Source: Bacteroidales bacterium (GTDB taxonomy: Bacteria > Bacteroidota > Bacteroidia > Bacteroidales > UBA932). From it: DNA of 64,000 bases. Positions within the stretch are counted from its first letter, which is position 1, and every line of letters begins with the position of its first letter. A model generated the notes under the pieces. That model was not told where the DNA came from and did no database searches. It was given only the letters and a program-made list of their open reading frames with translations. This document shows, in pieces, positions 17,902-27,882 of this stretch. Both the position numbers and the translations under genes were made by a program. The stretch covers positions 1 to 64,000 of the forward strand of contig JAGBVU010000004.1 of the NCBI GenBank assembly GCA_017630155.1, in the 5' to 3' direction.

Positions 17902-19260
17902 ATGGGCACATTGATCAAAAATGCCACCATAATCAACGAAGGGCTATCTTTCAAGGGTAGCCTTTTGATTACAGGTGATACCATCTCCAAGATACTTGAC
18001 GCTGCAGATGCAGATTATGATGTAAAAGTTGAAGCTATAGAAAAGATGTCCGATCACCTTGAAATCATCGATGCATCGGATATGATTCTTCTTCCTGGTG
18101 TCATTGACGATCAGGTCCATTTCCGTGAGCCTGGTGCCACCCACAAGGGTGACATTGCCTCTGAAAGTGCAGCAGCTGCCCTCGGCGGCGTCACTTCGTA
18201 TATGGATATGCCCAACAACAATCCCCCTTGCTGCACCATTGATGCACTAGAGGATAAATATGCTATTGCGGCGCAATGCTCCCCAAACAATTTCTCTTTC
18301 TACCTGGGGGCATCCAATGAGAACTTTGACCAGGTGCTCAAACTTGACCCCAAAACCAATTGCGGCGTGAAGCTTTTTATGGGCTCCTCAACTGGCAATA
18401 TGCTGGTAGACAACGAAGAGACCCTCAATGCAATATTCAAGGGTTCACCTACCCTTATTGCTACCCACTGCGAGGATGAGGCTACCATCAGGGAGGCTCT
18501 TGCAGCAGCTAAAGAGAAATATGGGGAGGAGATTCCTGTTGCGGAACACCCTAACATCAGAACACGTGAAGCGTGCATCAAATCTACCGCCAAGGCACTT
18601 GAGCTGGCCATTAAAAGCGGAGCCAGACTGCATGTGCTGCACGTCAGCACCGCCGATGAGGTAGAGATGATACTTCAGGCACAGAAAGAGAACCCCAATA
18701 TTACATTTGAACTATGCGTCCACTACCTCTGGTTCTGCGATGAGGACTACGCAAAATACGGCACACATATCAAGTGCAATCCAGCCATCAAGAGACGCAG
18801 CGACCTGGAGGCGCTCCGCAATGTTGTAGCCAAGGGGCTTCCTGGCGCAGTAGCCACCGACCATGCCCCTCACCTTCTCACAGAGAAAGAGGGCAACTAT
18901 ACTAAAGCTCCATCCGGACTCCCTACTGTTCAGCACTCCTTGAGGATGATGCTCCAACTCTCAAAAGAGGGGGCATTTCCCATTGAGATGGTGCCACAAA
19001 TGCTGTCACACGCACCTGCCCAGACCTTCGCCATCACTGGAAGAGGCTTTATAAGGGAAGGGTACTTTGCTGACCTTGTCCTGGTAAAAGGGGAAAAGGA
19101 TCAGGAGGCTGCCCCTGCATACAAATGCGGATGGACCCCTATTCAGGAGAATTCACTCGATTTCGGTGTGGTTCACACAATGGTAAATGGTCAATTTATC
19201 GTCAGAGACTACAAACTTACAGGGGTTAGAAACGGCAAAAGACTCACATTTGACAGATAA
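17902..19260 (+). CDS. pyrC: Dihydroorotase
   Basis: This enzyme closes carbamoyl aspartate to dihydroorotate in pyrimidine synthesis. The 452 residues form an amidohydrolase barrel. Metal and catalytic residues visible are H73 in QVHFREPG, the carbamylated-type K157 in CGVKLFMGSSTG, H189 in IATHCEDE, H244/H247 in LHVLHVS and D320 in VATDHAPH. The first histidine of the usual HxH pair is replaced by glutamine (Q71, codon CAG). I believe this change also occurs in other Bacteroidetes PyrC proteins, so the enzyme is probably active. The gene is between a GT2 gene and an EamA transporter, 6 bases from the latter. Confidence 0.92.
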   Translation: MGTLIKNATIINEGLSFKGSLLITGDTISKILDAADADYDVKVEAIEKMSDHLEIIDASDMILLPGVIDDQVHFREPGATHKGDIASESAAAALGGVTSYMDMPNNNPPCCTIDALEDKYAIAAQCSPNNFSFYLGASNENFDQVLKLDPKTNCGVKLFMGSSTGNMLVDNEETLNAIFKGSPTLIATHCEDEATIREALAAAKEKYGEEIPVAEHPNIRTREACIKSTAKALELAIKSGARLHVLHVSTADEVEMILQAQKENPNITFELCVHYLWFCDEDYAKYGTHIKCNPAIKRRSDLEALRNVVAKGLPGAVATDHAPHLLTEKEGNYTKAPSGLPTVQHSLRMMLQLSKEGAFPIEMVPQMLSHAPAQTFAITGRGFIREGYFADLVLVKGEKDQEAAPAYKCGWTPIQENSLDFGVVHTMVNGQFIVRDYKLTGVRNGKRLTFDR

Positions 19261-19266
19261 TACTAT

Positions 19267-20133
19267 ATGAACATCAAGGTTTTCACGGCTATATTCCTGG
19301 CCATATTTTTTTGGGGATTCTCATTCATCTGGACCAATCAGATCCTCCTGGAGGATATACCTGTATTTACCTTCATATTTTTCAGGATGTTCATAGCTGG
19401 AGCACTCCTGTTTGTATTTTCCAAAGTTACAGGCAAACTCCAGAAGATAGAGAAAGGGGACTACAAGTTCCTCTTCCTGATGGCTTTCTTCGAGCCCTTC
19501 ATCTATTTCATAGGTGAGACTTTCGGTCTGAAGGCAACAAACTCCCCCACCCTAAGTGCCTTGATAATAGCCCTGATACCTATTTTTGCGATGCTCTCAG
19601 GAGTTATCATTTACAAAGAGAAAGTAACATGGATAAATGTACTCGGCATCCTGGCAACCATACCGGGTATCCTCCTCATGGTACTTAATACAGGGGATAT
19701 GACACCCGAATACTGGTGGGGTATAGCCCTCCTATTTGTAGCCATCTTCGGATCTGTAGGGTACTCAACTACAGTGAGGGGACTAAGCAAATACAACAGC
19801 TTTACAATAGCTACATACCAGTTTGTGTTCGGTGCAGTGCTTTTTCTCCCATGCTTTCTGATTTTCAATGGAGACTATCAGATAGCCGGCCTTCTCGAAT
19901 GGCACATACTCAAACCCGTACTTTATCTGGCAGTATTGTGCTCTTGCCTCTCATTTGTGCTGTACATTTTCTCTATCAAATCATTGGGTATTGCCAGATC
20001 AAGTGTATTCACATCACTCATCCCTGCTGTATCTGCAATAGGTGCCTACCTGTACGGCTATGAGACTTTTACCTGGGAGCAGATCCTTGGTATCCTGATT
20101 GTCACCCTCGGTGTCGCCATCACCCAGAAATAA
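19267..20133 (+). CDS. EamA/DMT-superfamily transporter
   Basis: The 288-residue membrane protein has ten predicted helices in two repeated halves of five. The first half starts AIFLAIFFWGFSFIWTNQ and ends near GILLMVLN; the second starts WWGIALLFVAIFGSVGYS and ends EQILGILIVTLGVAI. This is the drug/metabolite exporter fold. The substrate cannot be told from the sequence. Its stop lies 16 bases from the convergent fhs stop, with a GGGGCT/AGCCCC hairpin between them that could help end both transcripts. Confidence 0.88.
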   Translation: MNIKVFTAIFLAIFFWGFSFIWTNQILLEDIPVFTFIFFRMFIAGALLFVFSKVTGKLQKIEKGDYKFLFLMAFFEPFIYFIGETFGLKATNSPTLSALIIALIPIFAMLSGVIIYKEKVTWINVLGILATIPGILLMVLNTGDMTPEYWWGIALLFVAIFGSVGYSTTVRGLSKYNSFTIATYQFVFGAVLFLPCFLIFNGDYQIAGLLEWHILKPVLYLAVLCSCLSFVLYIFSIKSLGIARSSVFTSLIPAVSAIGAYLYGYETFTWEQILGILIVTLGVAITQK

Positions 20134-20149
20134 TTATAGGGGGGCTATA

Positions 20150-21817
20150 CTATGAGAGCCCCTCTATCTGTCCATCCACAATATCAATATTCAAAGCCTG
20201 AGGATTCTTTGGAAGCCCTGGCATACGCATTATCTCACCCGAGATTACCACTATCATCTCAGCTCCGGCATTGACTACTATATCCTGTACCTGGAATTCG
20301 AAGTCCTTAGGCACATTGATGGCCTTTGGATTGGTAGAGAATGAGTACTGCGTCTTGGCGATACATATAGGGAAATGGGTATATCCCAATTTCTCAATCA
20401 TCGCCAGTTTCTTTTTCGCTGTAGGGCTGAATGTCACAAGGTTAGCACCGTATAGTTTGCAAGCGACACTGCAAACTTTAGTTTTTACATCATCCTCGTC
20501 TGCATATGCATAGCTGATCGCTTTCGAAGGTTTCTCTGCAATGGTTTTGACCACAAGTTCTGCAAGCTCCATAGCACCAGCACCACCCTCTGTAAAGGCA
20601 TTGTTGACCGCAAAGCCTACTCCCCTCTCTTCACAATGGGCCCTTACATACTCAATCTCTTCAGCCACATCATCTCCATAACGGTTGAATGCCACCACTA
20701 CACTCTGTCCGAAGGAAGCCAGGTTGTCAAGGTGTTTGTCCATATTGGCAATACCCTTTTTCAGAGCCTCAAGATTTGGTGCACCCACACCGTCCTGAGC
20801 CACACCTCCATGCATCTTAAGGGCACGTGCAGTAACTACAAGAACTGTCAGTTTTGGGGCGATACCCGCCTTGCGGCACTTGATATCCAGGAATTTCTCT
20901 GCTCCGAGGTCTGCTCCGAAACCAGCCTCAGTAATGGCATACTCTCCGAATGTCATGGCCAGTTTGGTGGCAAGGATAGAGTTGCAGCCATGCGCAATAT
21001 TTGCAAAAGGTCCGCCGTGCACAAATGCAGGGGTATTCTCTGTTGTCTGCACAAGGTTTGGAGATAGGGCATCCTTAAGAAGCACAGTGATAGCACCTGC
21101 GACACCCAAATCCTTGACTGTAAATGGCTTATTATCATATGTAAAGCCGAGCAGGATGTTCTCGATACGATGACGGAGATCATCCTCATCCTTTGCCAGG
21201 CAGAGGATAGCCATAATTTCTGATGCAGGGGTGATATCGAAGCCCGACTCCTGAGTAATTCCATTGGTTTTGGGACCAAGTCCTGTCACAATATATCTGA
21301 GGGAACGGTCATTCACATCGAGGACACGCCTCCAAAGGATCTCCTTAAGACCAAAACCGTTGTCCCTGTTCTGGTAGATGTAGTTGTCAAGCAGGGCAGA
21401 TATCATATTATTTGCAGAGGTAATGGCGTGGAAATCACCTGTAAAGTGAAGATTTATCTTTTCCATTGGTAGCACCTGTGCATAACCGCCACCGGCTGCC
21501 CCACCCTTCATTCCGAAGCATGGTCCTAGGGATGGTTCCCTGAGGGCTACTATTGTCTTCTTCCCTATCTTGTTCATACCCAACGCAAGACCTACTGACA
21601 CTGTGGTCTTGCCGATACCCGCTTTAGTAGGAGTAATGGCTGTTACCAGGATAAGATTGCTGTTCTTTACCCTCTCCTCATCGATCAAAGAGATATCCAC
21701 TTTCGCCATATGGCGGCCATAGTGTGTCACATAATCCTCAGGCATGCCGTAGTTTCTGGCAAGTTCCTTAATCTTCACGAGCTCGGTGCTGCGAGCTATC
21801 TCTATATCTGTCATCAT
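20150..21817 (-). CDS. fhs: Formate--tetrahydrofolate ligase
   Basis: The enzyme makes 10-formyltetrahydrofolate from formate, THF and ATP. The 555 residues include the P-loop-like [16 protein letters not shown] (about 60-75), the [22 protein letters not shown] block and the folate-site region [19 protein letters not shown]. The length matches the family. It is the last gene of a long minus-strand run and starts 7 bases after tex. It points to one-carbon metabolism fed by formate, common in anaerobes. Confidence 0.97.
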   Translation of the reverse strand: MMTDIEIARSTELVKIKELARNYGMPEDYVTHYGRHMAKVDISLIDEERVKNSNLILVTAITPTKAGIGKTTVSVGLALGMNKIGKKTIVALREPSLGPCFGMKGGAAGGGYAQVLPMEKINLHFTGDFHAITSANNMISALLDNYIYQNRDNGFGLKEILWRRVLDVNDRSLRYIVTGLGPKTNGITQESGFDITPASEIMAILCLAKDEDDLRHRIENILLGFTYDNKPFTVKDLGVAGAITVLLKDALSPNLVQTTENTPAFVHGGPFANIAHGCNSILATKLAMTFGEYAITEAGFGADLGAEKFLDIKCRKAGIAPKLTVLVVTARALKMHGGVAQDGVGAPNLEALKKGIANMDKHLDNLASFGQSVVVAFNRYGDDVAEEIEYVRAHCEERGVGFAVNNAFTEGGAGAMELAELVVKTIAEKPSKAISYAYADEDDVKTKVCSVACKLYGANLVTFSPTAKKKLAMIEKLGYTHFPICIAKTQYSFSTNPKAINVPKDFEFQVQDIVVNAGAEMIVVISGEIMRMPGLPKNPQALNIDIVDGQIEGLS

Positions 21818-21824
21818 AATTTAT

Positions 21825-23969
21825 CTATTTTATAAGTTCCAATGCTATTCTTTGTCTGCGCATATCCACCTCGAGGACTTTTACCTTCACGTGCTGATGG
21901 ATTTTCACCACATCAGCTGGGTTGGTAATGAATTTATTTGAGAGTTTCGAGACGTGGATAAGTCCATTCTGCTTTATACCAAAATCAACAAATGCGCCAA
22001 AGTTTGTGATATTGGTAATGATACCCGGAAGCTCCATCCCCACTTTCACATCCTCGATGCTCTTGATTTCATCACTGAATTCGAGGATTTTGATCGACGC
22101 ACGAGGATCGCGTCCCGGCTTGGCAAGTTCTGCCATAATATCGTTAAGGGTAGGAAGTCCCACCTCGTCAGAGACATATTTCTCCACTTTAATACTCCCC
22201 CTTGCCTCTTCGCTTTTGATAAGCTCCTCTACAGTCAATGATACATCCTTCGCCATCTTCTGCACCAGCTGATATCTCTCAGGGTGCACAGCAGAGTTGT
22301 CAAGAGGGTTTTTGGCCCCAGGAATGCGGAGGAAGCCGGCACACTGTTCATAGACCTTCTCTCCGAGTCTCTTGACTTTCAGAAGCTCTTTTCGAGAGTC
22401 AAATGGGCCATTCTCTGTCCTGTAGTCCACAATATTCTGGGCAATGGCTGGACCAATGCCCGAAACATACCCCAAAAGATGCTTGCTGGCAGTATTCAGG
22501 TTTACCCCAACACTGTTTACGCAGCTCTCCACCACATTGTCGAGGTTCTCCTTTAAGAGTGTCTGGTCCACATCGTGCTGATATTGCCCTACACCTATAG
22601 ACTTGGGATCGATCTTTACCAGTTCTGCCAATGGATCCATTATTCTCCTACCGATAGATACTGCCCCCCTGACAGTCACATCGTACTGTGGGAACTCCTC
22701 TCGGGCTATGGATGATGCAGAGTATATGGATGCGCCATCCTCACTGACTGAATATACCCTTACCCCCTCAGGAAGTGCGAGTTTCTTGATAAATGCTTCT
22801 GTTTCCCTTCCTGCTGTACCATTGCCTATGGCAATAACCTCAATTTTATACGCCTCTACAAGATTTGAGATCTTCTTCATAGCCATAGTACGCTCATTAA
22901 CAGGAGGATGAGGATATATAACATCATTGTGGAGCAATGCCCCCTGTGCATCAAGGCACACCACTTTGCACCCGGTTCTGAAGCCAGGATCGATAGCCAA
23001 GACCCTTTTCTGTCCGAGCGGTGGAGCCATCAGGAGCTGCCTTAGATTCTCCCCAAATACTTTGATGGACTCAATGTCCGCCCTCTCCTTTATAGCCTTG
23101 AGAGTCTCATTTTCTATCGATGGATGGAGAAGTCTCTTGTACGAATCCTCTACCGCAATATCTATCTGCTCAGCCACCTTATCAGATGGACGCCTCTTCC
23201 CTTTAAGTGCCAGATTGTACACCTTATCAAGCGATCTGTCGCTGTCCACATCCACTTTCACACTCAGAATCCCCTCTGATGCACCTCTAAGGATAGCCAG
23301 AACCCTATGAGAAGGTGCTCTGGAGATATCCTCTGAGAACTCAAAATAGTTCTTGTATTTCAATGCCTCATCTGAATCCTCATCCACACCTCGAGCCACC
23401 TTAGCAGAGACCTTTCCATACCTGAGATATTGGGCTCTCAATGCCCCTCTTACATCTATTGATTCAGATATCCACTCTGCAATTATATCTCTGGCACCCT
23501 GCAGCGCAGCTTCCTCATCCTCTACCTGCGCATTGAGGTATCTCTGGGCACATTTGCCAGGATCATCCACTTTGCAATTGAAAATATCTGCTGCCAATGG
23601 TTCAAGTCCTTTCTCCTTGGCCATAGAGGCCTTTGTCTTCCTTTTTGGTCTATAAGGGAGATAAAGATCCTCCAGATGCTGCGACTCCACACAGTTGTCA
23701 ATTTCCGATTGAAGCGCATCTGTCAGTTTGCCCTGCTCCTTTATCGAGGCCAGAATCCCCTCCTTTCTCTTCTCCAGCTCCTCAAACTTCTGATAATAGT
23801 GTTTCACCTCACCCACCTTGGCTTCATCCAGCCCGCCTGTCCTCTCTTTCCTGTATCTTGATATGAAAGGGATGGTAGCCCCCTCGTCAAAAAGATCTAT
23901 ACAGTGCTCTACTTGCCATCCGGATACACCAAGCCTCTGGCTTATAAAATTGACATACAAAGGTTTCAT
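21825..23969 (-). CDS. tex: Tex-family transcription accessory / RNA-binding protein
   Basis: The 714-residue protein has the Tex order: an N-terminal helical region with FISRYRKERTGGLDE, a YqgF-like domain starting at VLAIDPGFRTGCKVVCLD, helix-hairpin-helix segments (LLGYVSGIGPAIAQNIVDYR and FDSRKELLKVKRLGEK), and a C-terminal S1 domain (GIITNITNFGAFVDFGIKQ, GLIHVSKLS). Tex binds nucleic acid and affects transcription and ribosome-associated quality processes. It follows the ClC gene by 12 bases. Confidence 0.95.
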   Translation of the reverse strand: MKPLYVNFISQRLGVSGWQVEHCIDLFDEGATIPFISRYRKERTGGLDEAKVGEVKHYYQKFEELEKRKEGILASIKEQGKLTDALQSEIDNCVESQHLEDLYLPYRPKRKTKASMAKEKGLEPLAADIFNCKVDDPGKCAQRYLNAQVEDEEAALQGARDIIAEWISESIDVRGALRAQYLRYGKVSAKVARGVDEDSDEALKYKNYFEFSEDISRAPSHRVLAILRGASEGILSVKVDVDSDRSLDKVYNLALKGKRRPSDKVAEQIDIAVEDSYKRLLHPSIENETLKAIKERADIESIKVFGENLRQLLMAPPLGQKRVLAIDPGFRTGCKVVCLDAQGALLHNDVIYPHPPVNERTMAMKKISNLVEAYKIEVIAIGNGTAGRETEAFIKKLALPEGVRVYSVSEDGASIYSASSIAREEFPQYDVTVRGAVSIGRRIMDPLAELVKIDPKSIGVGQYQHDVDQTLLKENLDNVVESCVNSVGVNLNTASKHLLGYVSGIGPAIAQNIVDYRTENGPFDSRKELLKVKRLGEKVYEQCAGFLRIPGAKNPLDNSAVHPERYQLVQKMAKDVSLTVEELIKSEEARGSIKVEKYVSDEVGLPTLNDIMAELAKPGRDPRASIKILEFSDEIKSIEDVKVGMELPGIITNITNFGAFVDFGIKQNGLIHVSKLSNKFITNPADVVKIHQHVKVKVLEVDMRRQRIALELIK

Positions 23970-23981
23970 AATGGTAAAGGA

Positions 23982-25760
23982 TTAGTCGTGTGATACATCC
24001 TGAAGCTTTTCCCTATACGACGAGAATATCTTCGATTTGGATACGAAGCCGAGATATCTGTTGTTCTCATCCACCACAGGGAGGTTCCAAGCCCCGCTCT
24101 TCTCAAATTTGTCCATTACACTGTCCATCTTTTCACAGTCACAAACAGTATGGGGGGGCTGCTTCATTATGTTGTAAACGAATATTTCATCATATTTGTC
24201 ACGGTCAAACATCACCATCCTGATATCATCCAGAGAGATGAACCCCTGGAATTTGTTGTCAGAATCGACTACAGGGAAGATGTTTCTCTTGGACTTAGCC
24301 ACTACATTCACCAGGTTTCCCAGATTATCCTCCATATGTACAGGGCAGAAGTCTGACTCTATAAGATCCGATGTTTTGAGAAGTGTAAGTACCGCCTGAT
24401 CACTGTCGTGTGTAAGAAGCTCACCACTTTTAGCAATACGCTTGGTATAGATGGAATATGGTTCAAATACACGTATAGTAGCGAAAGATATCGCTGCTGT
24501 TATACTCAAAGGCATCAGAAGTTCATAACCACCGGTAATCTCAGCAATAAGGAAAATTGCAGTCATAGGGGCCTGCATCACACCCGCCATCAAGCCTGCC
24601 ATACCGACAAGGACAAAATTGTTCTCGGGGAGTACATGCAGCCCTGTAAGGTTTATCACCCTGGCCAGAACGAAACCAGCAATACCACCCACGATCAGAG
24701 TGGGGCCGAATGTACCTCCTACTCCACCACCGGCATTGGTAAATGACATGGCAAACACCTTGAAAATAAGGACAAACAGGAAGAATACAGGGACAAACCA
24801 CTTGTAATTGAGAAGAGAAGCAAACAGTGATGTATCCAGTCCCTGTACTGGATTACCAGTAAGGAGTGATTCAAGTGCATGATAACCCTCTCCGAACAAT
24901 GGGGGGAATATATAAATCAGAATACCAAGCATCAAAGCACTGAATGCCCACCTTTTGTAAGGGTTGGAGATGCTTTTTATCTTATCCTCCAAAGAGAGTG
25001 TGGTCCTGGTAAAATAGAGAGAGACAAAACCGCAGAAAACGCCCAATACCAAATAATATGGGATGTTCTTCATGACAAACGGGTCAATGGTGCTCAAAAA
25101 GGCGACATCTCTGCCTAAAAAGAGATATGATATCGCTGTAGCAGTCACTGTTGACATCAATAGAGGAAGTATTGATGTCATAGAGATGTTGAAAAGGAGA
25201 ATCTCCAATGTGAAAAGGATACCCGCCATAGGGGCCTTGAAAATTCCCGCTACTGCACCAGCAGCACCACAGCCCAAAAGGATAGTCATATGCTTGTATG
25301 AGAGACCAAGCACTCTGGCTATATTTGAACCAATGGCTGCACCTGTATAGACTATTGGTGCCTCAGCTCCCACAGATCCACCGAATCCAATAGTAATCGA
25401 ACTGGTAAGGAGTGATGACCAGGTATTGTGAGGTTTGATTTTCGAATTGTTTTTAGATACAGCCAGCAGAACCTTTGTCACACCATGTCCGATATTATCC
25501 TTTACCAGGAACTTTACCAGAAGCATTGCTATAAGCATACCCACACCTGGATACAACAAATATAGGAAACTGTCTGTGGCAGTATCAAACCAACCGATCA
25601 GAAAGTCTCCTACAAATTCTATAAGCCATTTGAGGGCAACTGCTGCCAGGCCACTAACAAGCCCCACAATGAAAGCCAAAATCAAAAGGAACTGTGCTTC
25701 CGGGAGCTTATGCAGCAATCGCGAAATCGAAGGGATAATATTAGTCCTCTTTAGAGTCAT
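23982..25760 (-). CDS. ClC-family chloride channel/antiporter with CBS pair
   Basis: This is a ClC membrane protein, probably a chloride/proton exchanger. Family elements are GHGVTKVLLA (anion-binding loop), GGSVGAEAPIVYTGAAIG with the gating-type glutamate, and AGGGVGGTFGPTLIVGG. About 11 membrane segments are followed by two CBS domains (NIFPVVDSDNKFQGFISLDD; NLPVVDENNRYLGFVSKSK). I chose the ATG at 25760 because earlier ATGs lie deeper inside the preceding gene; even this start overlaps that gene by 20 bases. Confidence 0.9.
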   Translation of the reverse strand: MTLKRTNIIPSISRLLHKLPEAQFLLILAFIVGLVSGLAAVALKWLIEFVGDFLIGWFDTATDSFLYLLYPGVGMLIAMLLVKFLVKDNIGHGVTKVLLAVSKNNSKIKPHNTWSSLLTSSITIGFGGSVGAEAPIVYTGAAIGSNIARVLGLSYKHMTILLGCGAAGAVAGIFKAPMAGILFTLEILLFNISMTSILPLLMSTVTATAISYLFLGRDVAFLSTIDPFVMKNIPYYLVLGVFCGFVSLYFTRTTLSLEDKIKSISNPYKRWAFSALMLGILIYIFPPLFGEGYHALESLLTGNPVQGLDTSLFASLLNYKWFVPVFFLFVLIFKVFAMSFTNAGGGVGGTFGPTLIVGGIAGFVLARVINLTGLHVLPENNFVLVGMAGLMAGVMQAPMTAIFLIAEITGGYELLMPLSITAAISFATIRVFEPYSIYTKRIAKSGELLTHDSDQAVLTLLKTSDLIESDFCPVHMEDNLGNLVNVVAKSKRNIFPVVDSDNKFQGFISLDDIRMVMFDRDKYDEIFVYNIMKQPPHTVCDCEKMDSVMDKFEKSGAWNLPVVDENNRYLGFVSKSKIFSSYREKLQDVSHD

Positions 25761-26106
25761 CATCGTCGCTGAAAGCAGATGAATCTGTCCCATCCTCAGG
25801 GAATGTGCCGTCACCTGCAGCATCATCGTCACCCAAGTCGTCGTTGAATAGATCTTTCTCTACATCCTCGTAATCATCTACCCTCACTGATATCTTCACC
25901 AGATAAATCGCACCAGGCATCTCCACCGATACTGCATAGAATGAAGAACCGTCAGGTTTGTCCACTTTGAAAATATCACCCATATAATCGGCATATCCTT
26001 TTGGGTACTTCTCCTTGAAAGCAGCCTGCAACTCAGCAGACATATTCTCATAACTAACTACCGCTCTTTTGATTGAAGATGCTGATCTTCCAACTTGTTT
26101 GCTCAT
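25741..26106 (-). CDS. Small acidic protein of unknown function
   Basis: I do not recognise a named domain. The 121-residue protein has a basic start (MSKQVGRSASSIKRAV), a compact middle with a likely beta sheet (KPDGSSFYAVSVEMPGAIYLVKISVRV) and an acidic C-terminal tail of about 40 residues rich in Asp and Glu. It has no signal peptide. It overlaps the ClC gene by 20 bases and follows ygiQ by about 50. Proteins of this shape are found in other Bacteroidales, and the acidic tail may bind a basic partner; neither point gives a function. Confidence 0.7.
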   Translation of the reverse strand: MSKQVGRSASSIKRAVVSYENMSAELQAAFKEKYPKGYADYMGDIFKVDKPDGSSFYAVSVEMPGAIYLVKISVRVDDYEDVEKDLFNDDLGDDDAAGDGTFPEDGTDSSAFSDDDDSKED

Positions 26107-26154
26107 GTGTACGTTTTGATCAATTATTCCGGTGCAATAATAATGCTTTTTATC

Positions 26155-27876
26155 TTATCTGCGAGAAAAAAAATAAGATTTTTGCCTCTTTTTATTCTCC
26201 TGATTTCTCTCCACAAAAATGGGTCTGTATGTTTTCAAGTCCATACCAGAATAGAACATGGCGGATGATGCCGTCATTGGGGTAGGTGTAAAGTCTTGAA
26301 CCTGCTCCATATATATTCCCCTAAGGTCAGGATGTCTTGACAATTTTATCATATCCTCATCCTTACACCCTGGATGCGATGAGATAAAATATGGGACAAG
26401 CTGATATTTCAGGCCACATTGGGATGTTATCCTGTCAAACTCCCTCCTAAGAATCGAAAATAGTCTGAAAGGGGGTTTTGACATATATTGGAGGACGTGA
26501 CTCTCTGTATGCTCAGGGGCCACTTTGAGTCTTCCTGAAGTATGCTTTGTTATCAGTTCCTTGAGATATGGTCTGGATGTCTCGTCCAGATATCCGTTCT
26601 CCCCGAGAAAAAGATCGTATCTGATACCGCTTCCGATATAGAAATTCTTCACCCCTTTTATCTTGGATATCTCTTGATACAAAGCCAGCACATCCTTATG
26701 GGAATGGTTCAGATTTGGGCACATTTTCGGGAAAAGACACGACTTTCTGCTGCACTTGTCGCACAATTCCGGGTTCTTTCCCCTCATTTTGTACATATTG
26801 GCAGTAGGAGCACCCACATCAGATATTACTCCCTTAAACTCAGGATGTAAAACAAGTTTGTTAATCTCGTTAACAATATTGTTAACCGACCTGTTTTGGA
26901 TAAATCTCCCCTGATGGGCAGCTATTGTACAGAAACTGCAACCTCCAAAACATCCGTGATGGATATTAATGGAAAACTTGATCATATCATAGGCCGGAAT
27001 CCTCTTCCCTTTATATCTTGGATGTGGCAGTTTTGTGAATGGGAGATCAAAGAAAGAGTCCATCTCCTCCTCGGTAGCCGGAGGGTATGGAGGGTTTATC
27101 ACCACCTCCATATCACCGCAAGGTTCTACCAATCTTTTAGGATGAAGCTTATTGGCCTCCGTCTCTATTATATTGAAATTCTCGACAAATGTCAGTTTTG
27201 ATTTGACTGCAGCCTCATAGGATTTGAGGACAATGGTATCATCACCACCCTTGTTTGTCCCTTTTGGAACCATATATCCAATCTGGGGTATCTGCCTGAT
27301 GTGATACTCACTCCCCCCCTCATCAAAAGCTCTTGCCATCTCTACGATAGGCCTCTCCCCCATCCCGTATATGAGATAATCTGCCTTTGAATCTACAAGT
27401 ATCGACGGAAGGAGTTTGTCCTGCCAATAATCATAGTGTGTTACCCTTCTTAAAGAGGCCTCTATCCCACCTATAACTACCGGCACATCAGGGTATAACT
27501 CTTTTAGGATATTCGAATAGACCTTTACTGCATAATCTGGTCTGAAAGAGGCTTTACCGTCAGGGGTGTACGCATCATCTGACCTTAGTCTCTTATTGGC
27601 TGTATAGTGGTTGACCATTGAGTCCATTGCTCCGGAGTTCACTCCAAAGAAAAGGCGTGGCCTTCCAAGTTTCTTGAAATCTCTGAGGTCATCCCTCCAG
27701 TTAGGTTGTGGGACGATAGCTACCCTATAGCCATGTGACTCAAGTATCCTCCCTATCACAGCCGTACCAAAAGAGGGGTGGTCCACATAAGCGTCGCCAG
27801 AGAACAATATCACATCGATATAGTCCCAACCGAGGGCTTCGACCTCCTTCTTAGTGGTAGGCAGGAAAGGTGACAC
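26155..27876 (-). CDS. YgiQ-family radical SAM protein
   Basis: The 573-residue protein has a cobalamin-binding-like N-terminal domain (DVILFSGDAYVDHPSFG, then GGIEASLRRVTHYDYW) and a radical SAM core. Its iron-sulfur motif is HHGCFGGCSFCTI with C309, C313 and C316. Three further Cys in CDKCSRKSC are near residue 400. The C-terminal part matches the usual YgiQ end but is shorter than in enterobacteria. The substrate of this family is not known. It follows argS by 6 bases on the same strand. Confidence 0.93.
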   Translation of the reverse strand: MSPFLPTTKKEVEALGWDYIDVILFSGDAYVDHPSFGTAVIGRILESHGYRVAIVPQPNWRDDLRDFKKLGRPRLFFGVNSGAMDSMVNHYTANKRLRSDDAYTPDGKASFRPDYAVKVYSNILKELYPDVPVVIGGIEASLRRVTHYDYWQDKLLPSILVDSKADYLIYGMGERPIVEMARAFDEGGSEYHIRQIPQIGYMVPKGTNKGGDDTIVLKSYEAAVKSKLTFVENFNIIETEANKLHPKRLVEPCGDMEVVINPPYPPATEEEMDSFFDLPFTKLPHPRYKGKRIPAYDMIKFSINIHHGCFGGCSFCTIAAHQGRFIQNRSVNNIVNEINKLVLHPEFKGVISDVGAPTANMYKMRGKNPELCDKCSRKSCLFPKMCPNLNHSHKDVLALYQEISKIKGVKNFYIGSGIRYDLFLGENGYLDETSRPYLKELITKHTSGRLKVAPEHTESHVLQYMSKPPFRLFSILRREFDRITSQCGLKYQLVPYFISSHPGCKDEDMIKLSRHPDLRGIYMEQVQDFTPTPMTASSAMFYSGMDLKTYRPIFVERNQENKKRQKSYFFSRR

Positions 27877-27882
27877 GGCTAA

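Noticed and set aside
20138..20166. The GGGGCT/AGCCCC hairpin between the EamA and fhs genes as a firm terminator
   Set aside because: The stem is short, has no T tract and runs into the fhs coding end, so I only mention it with the neighbouring gene.
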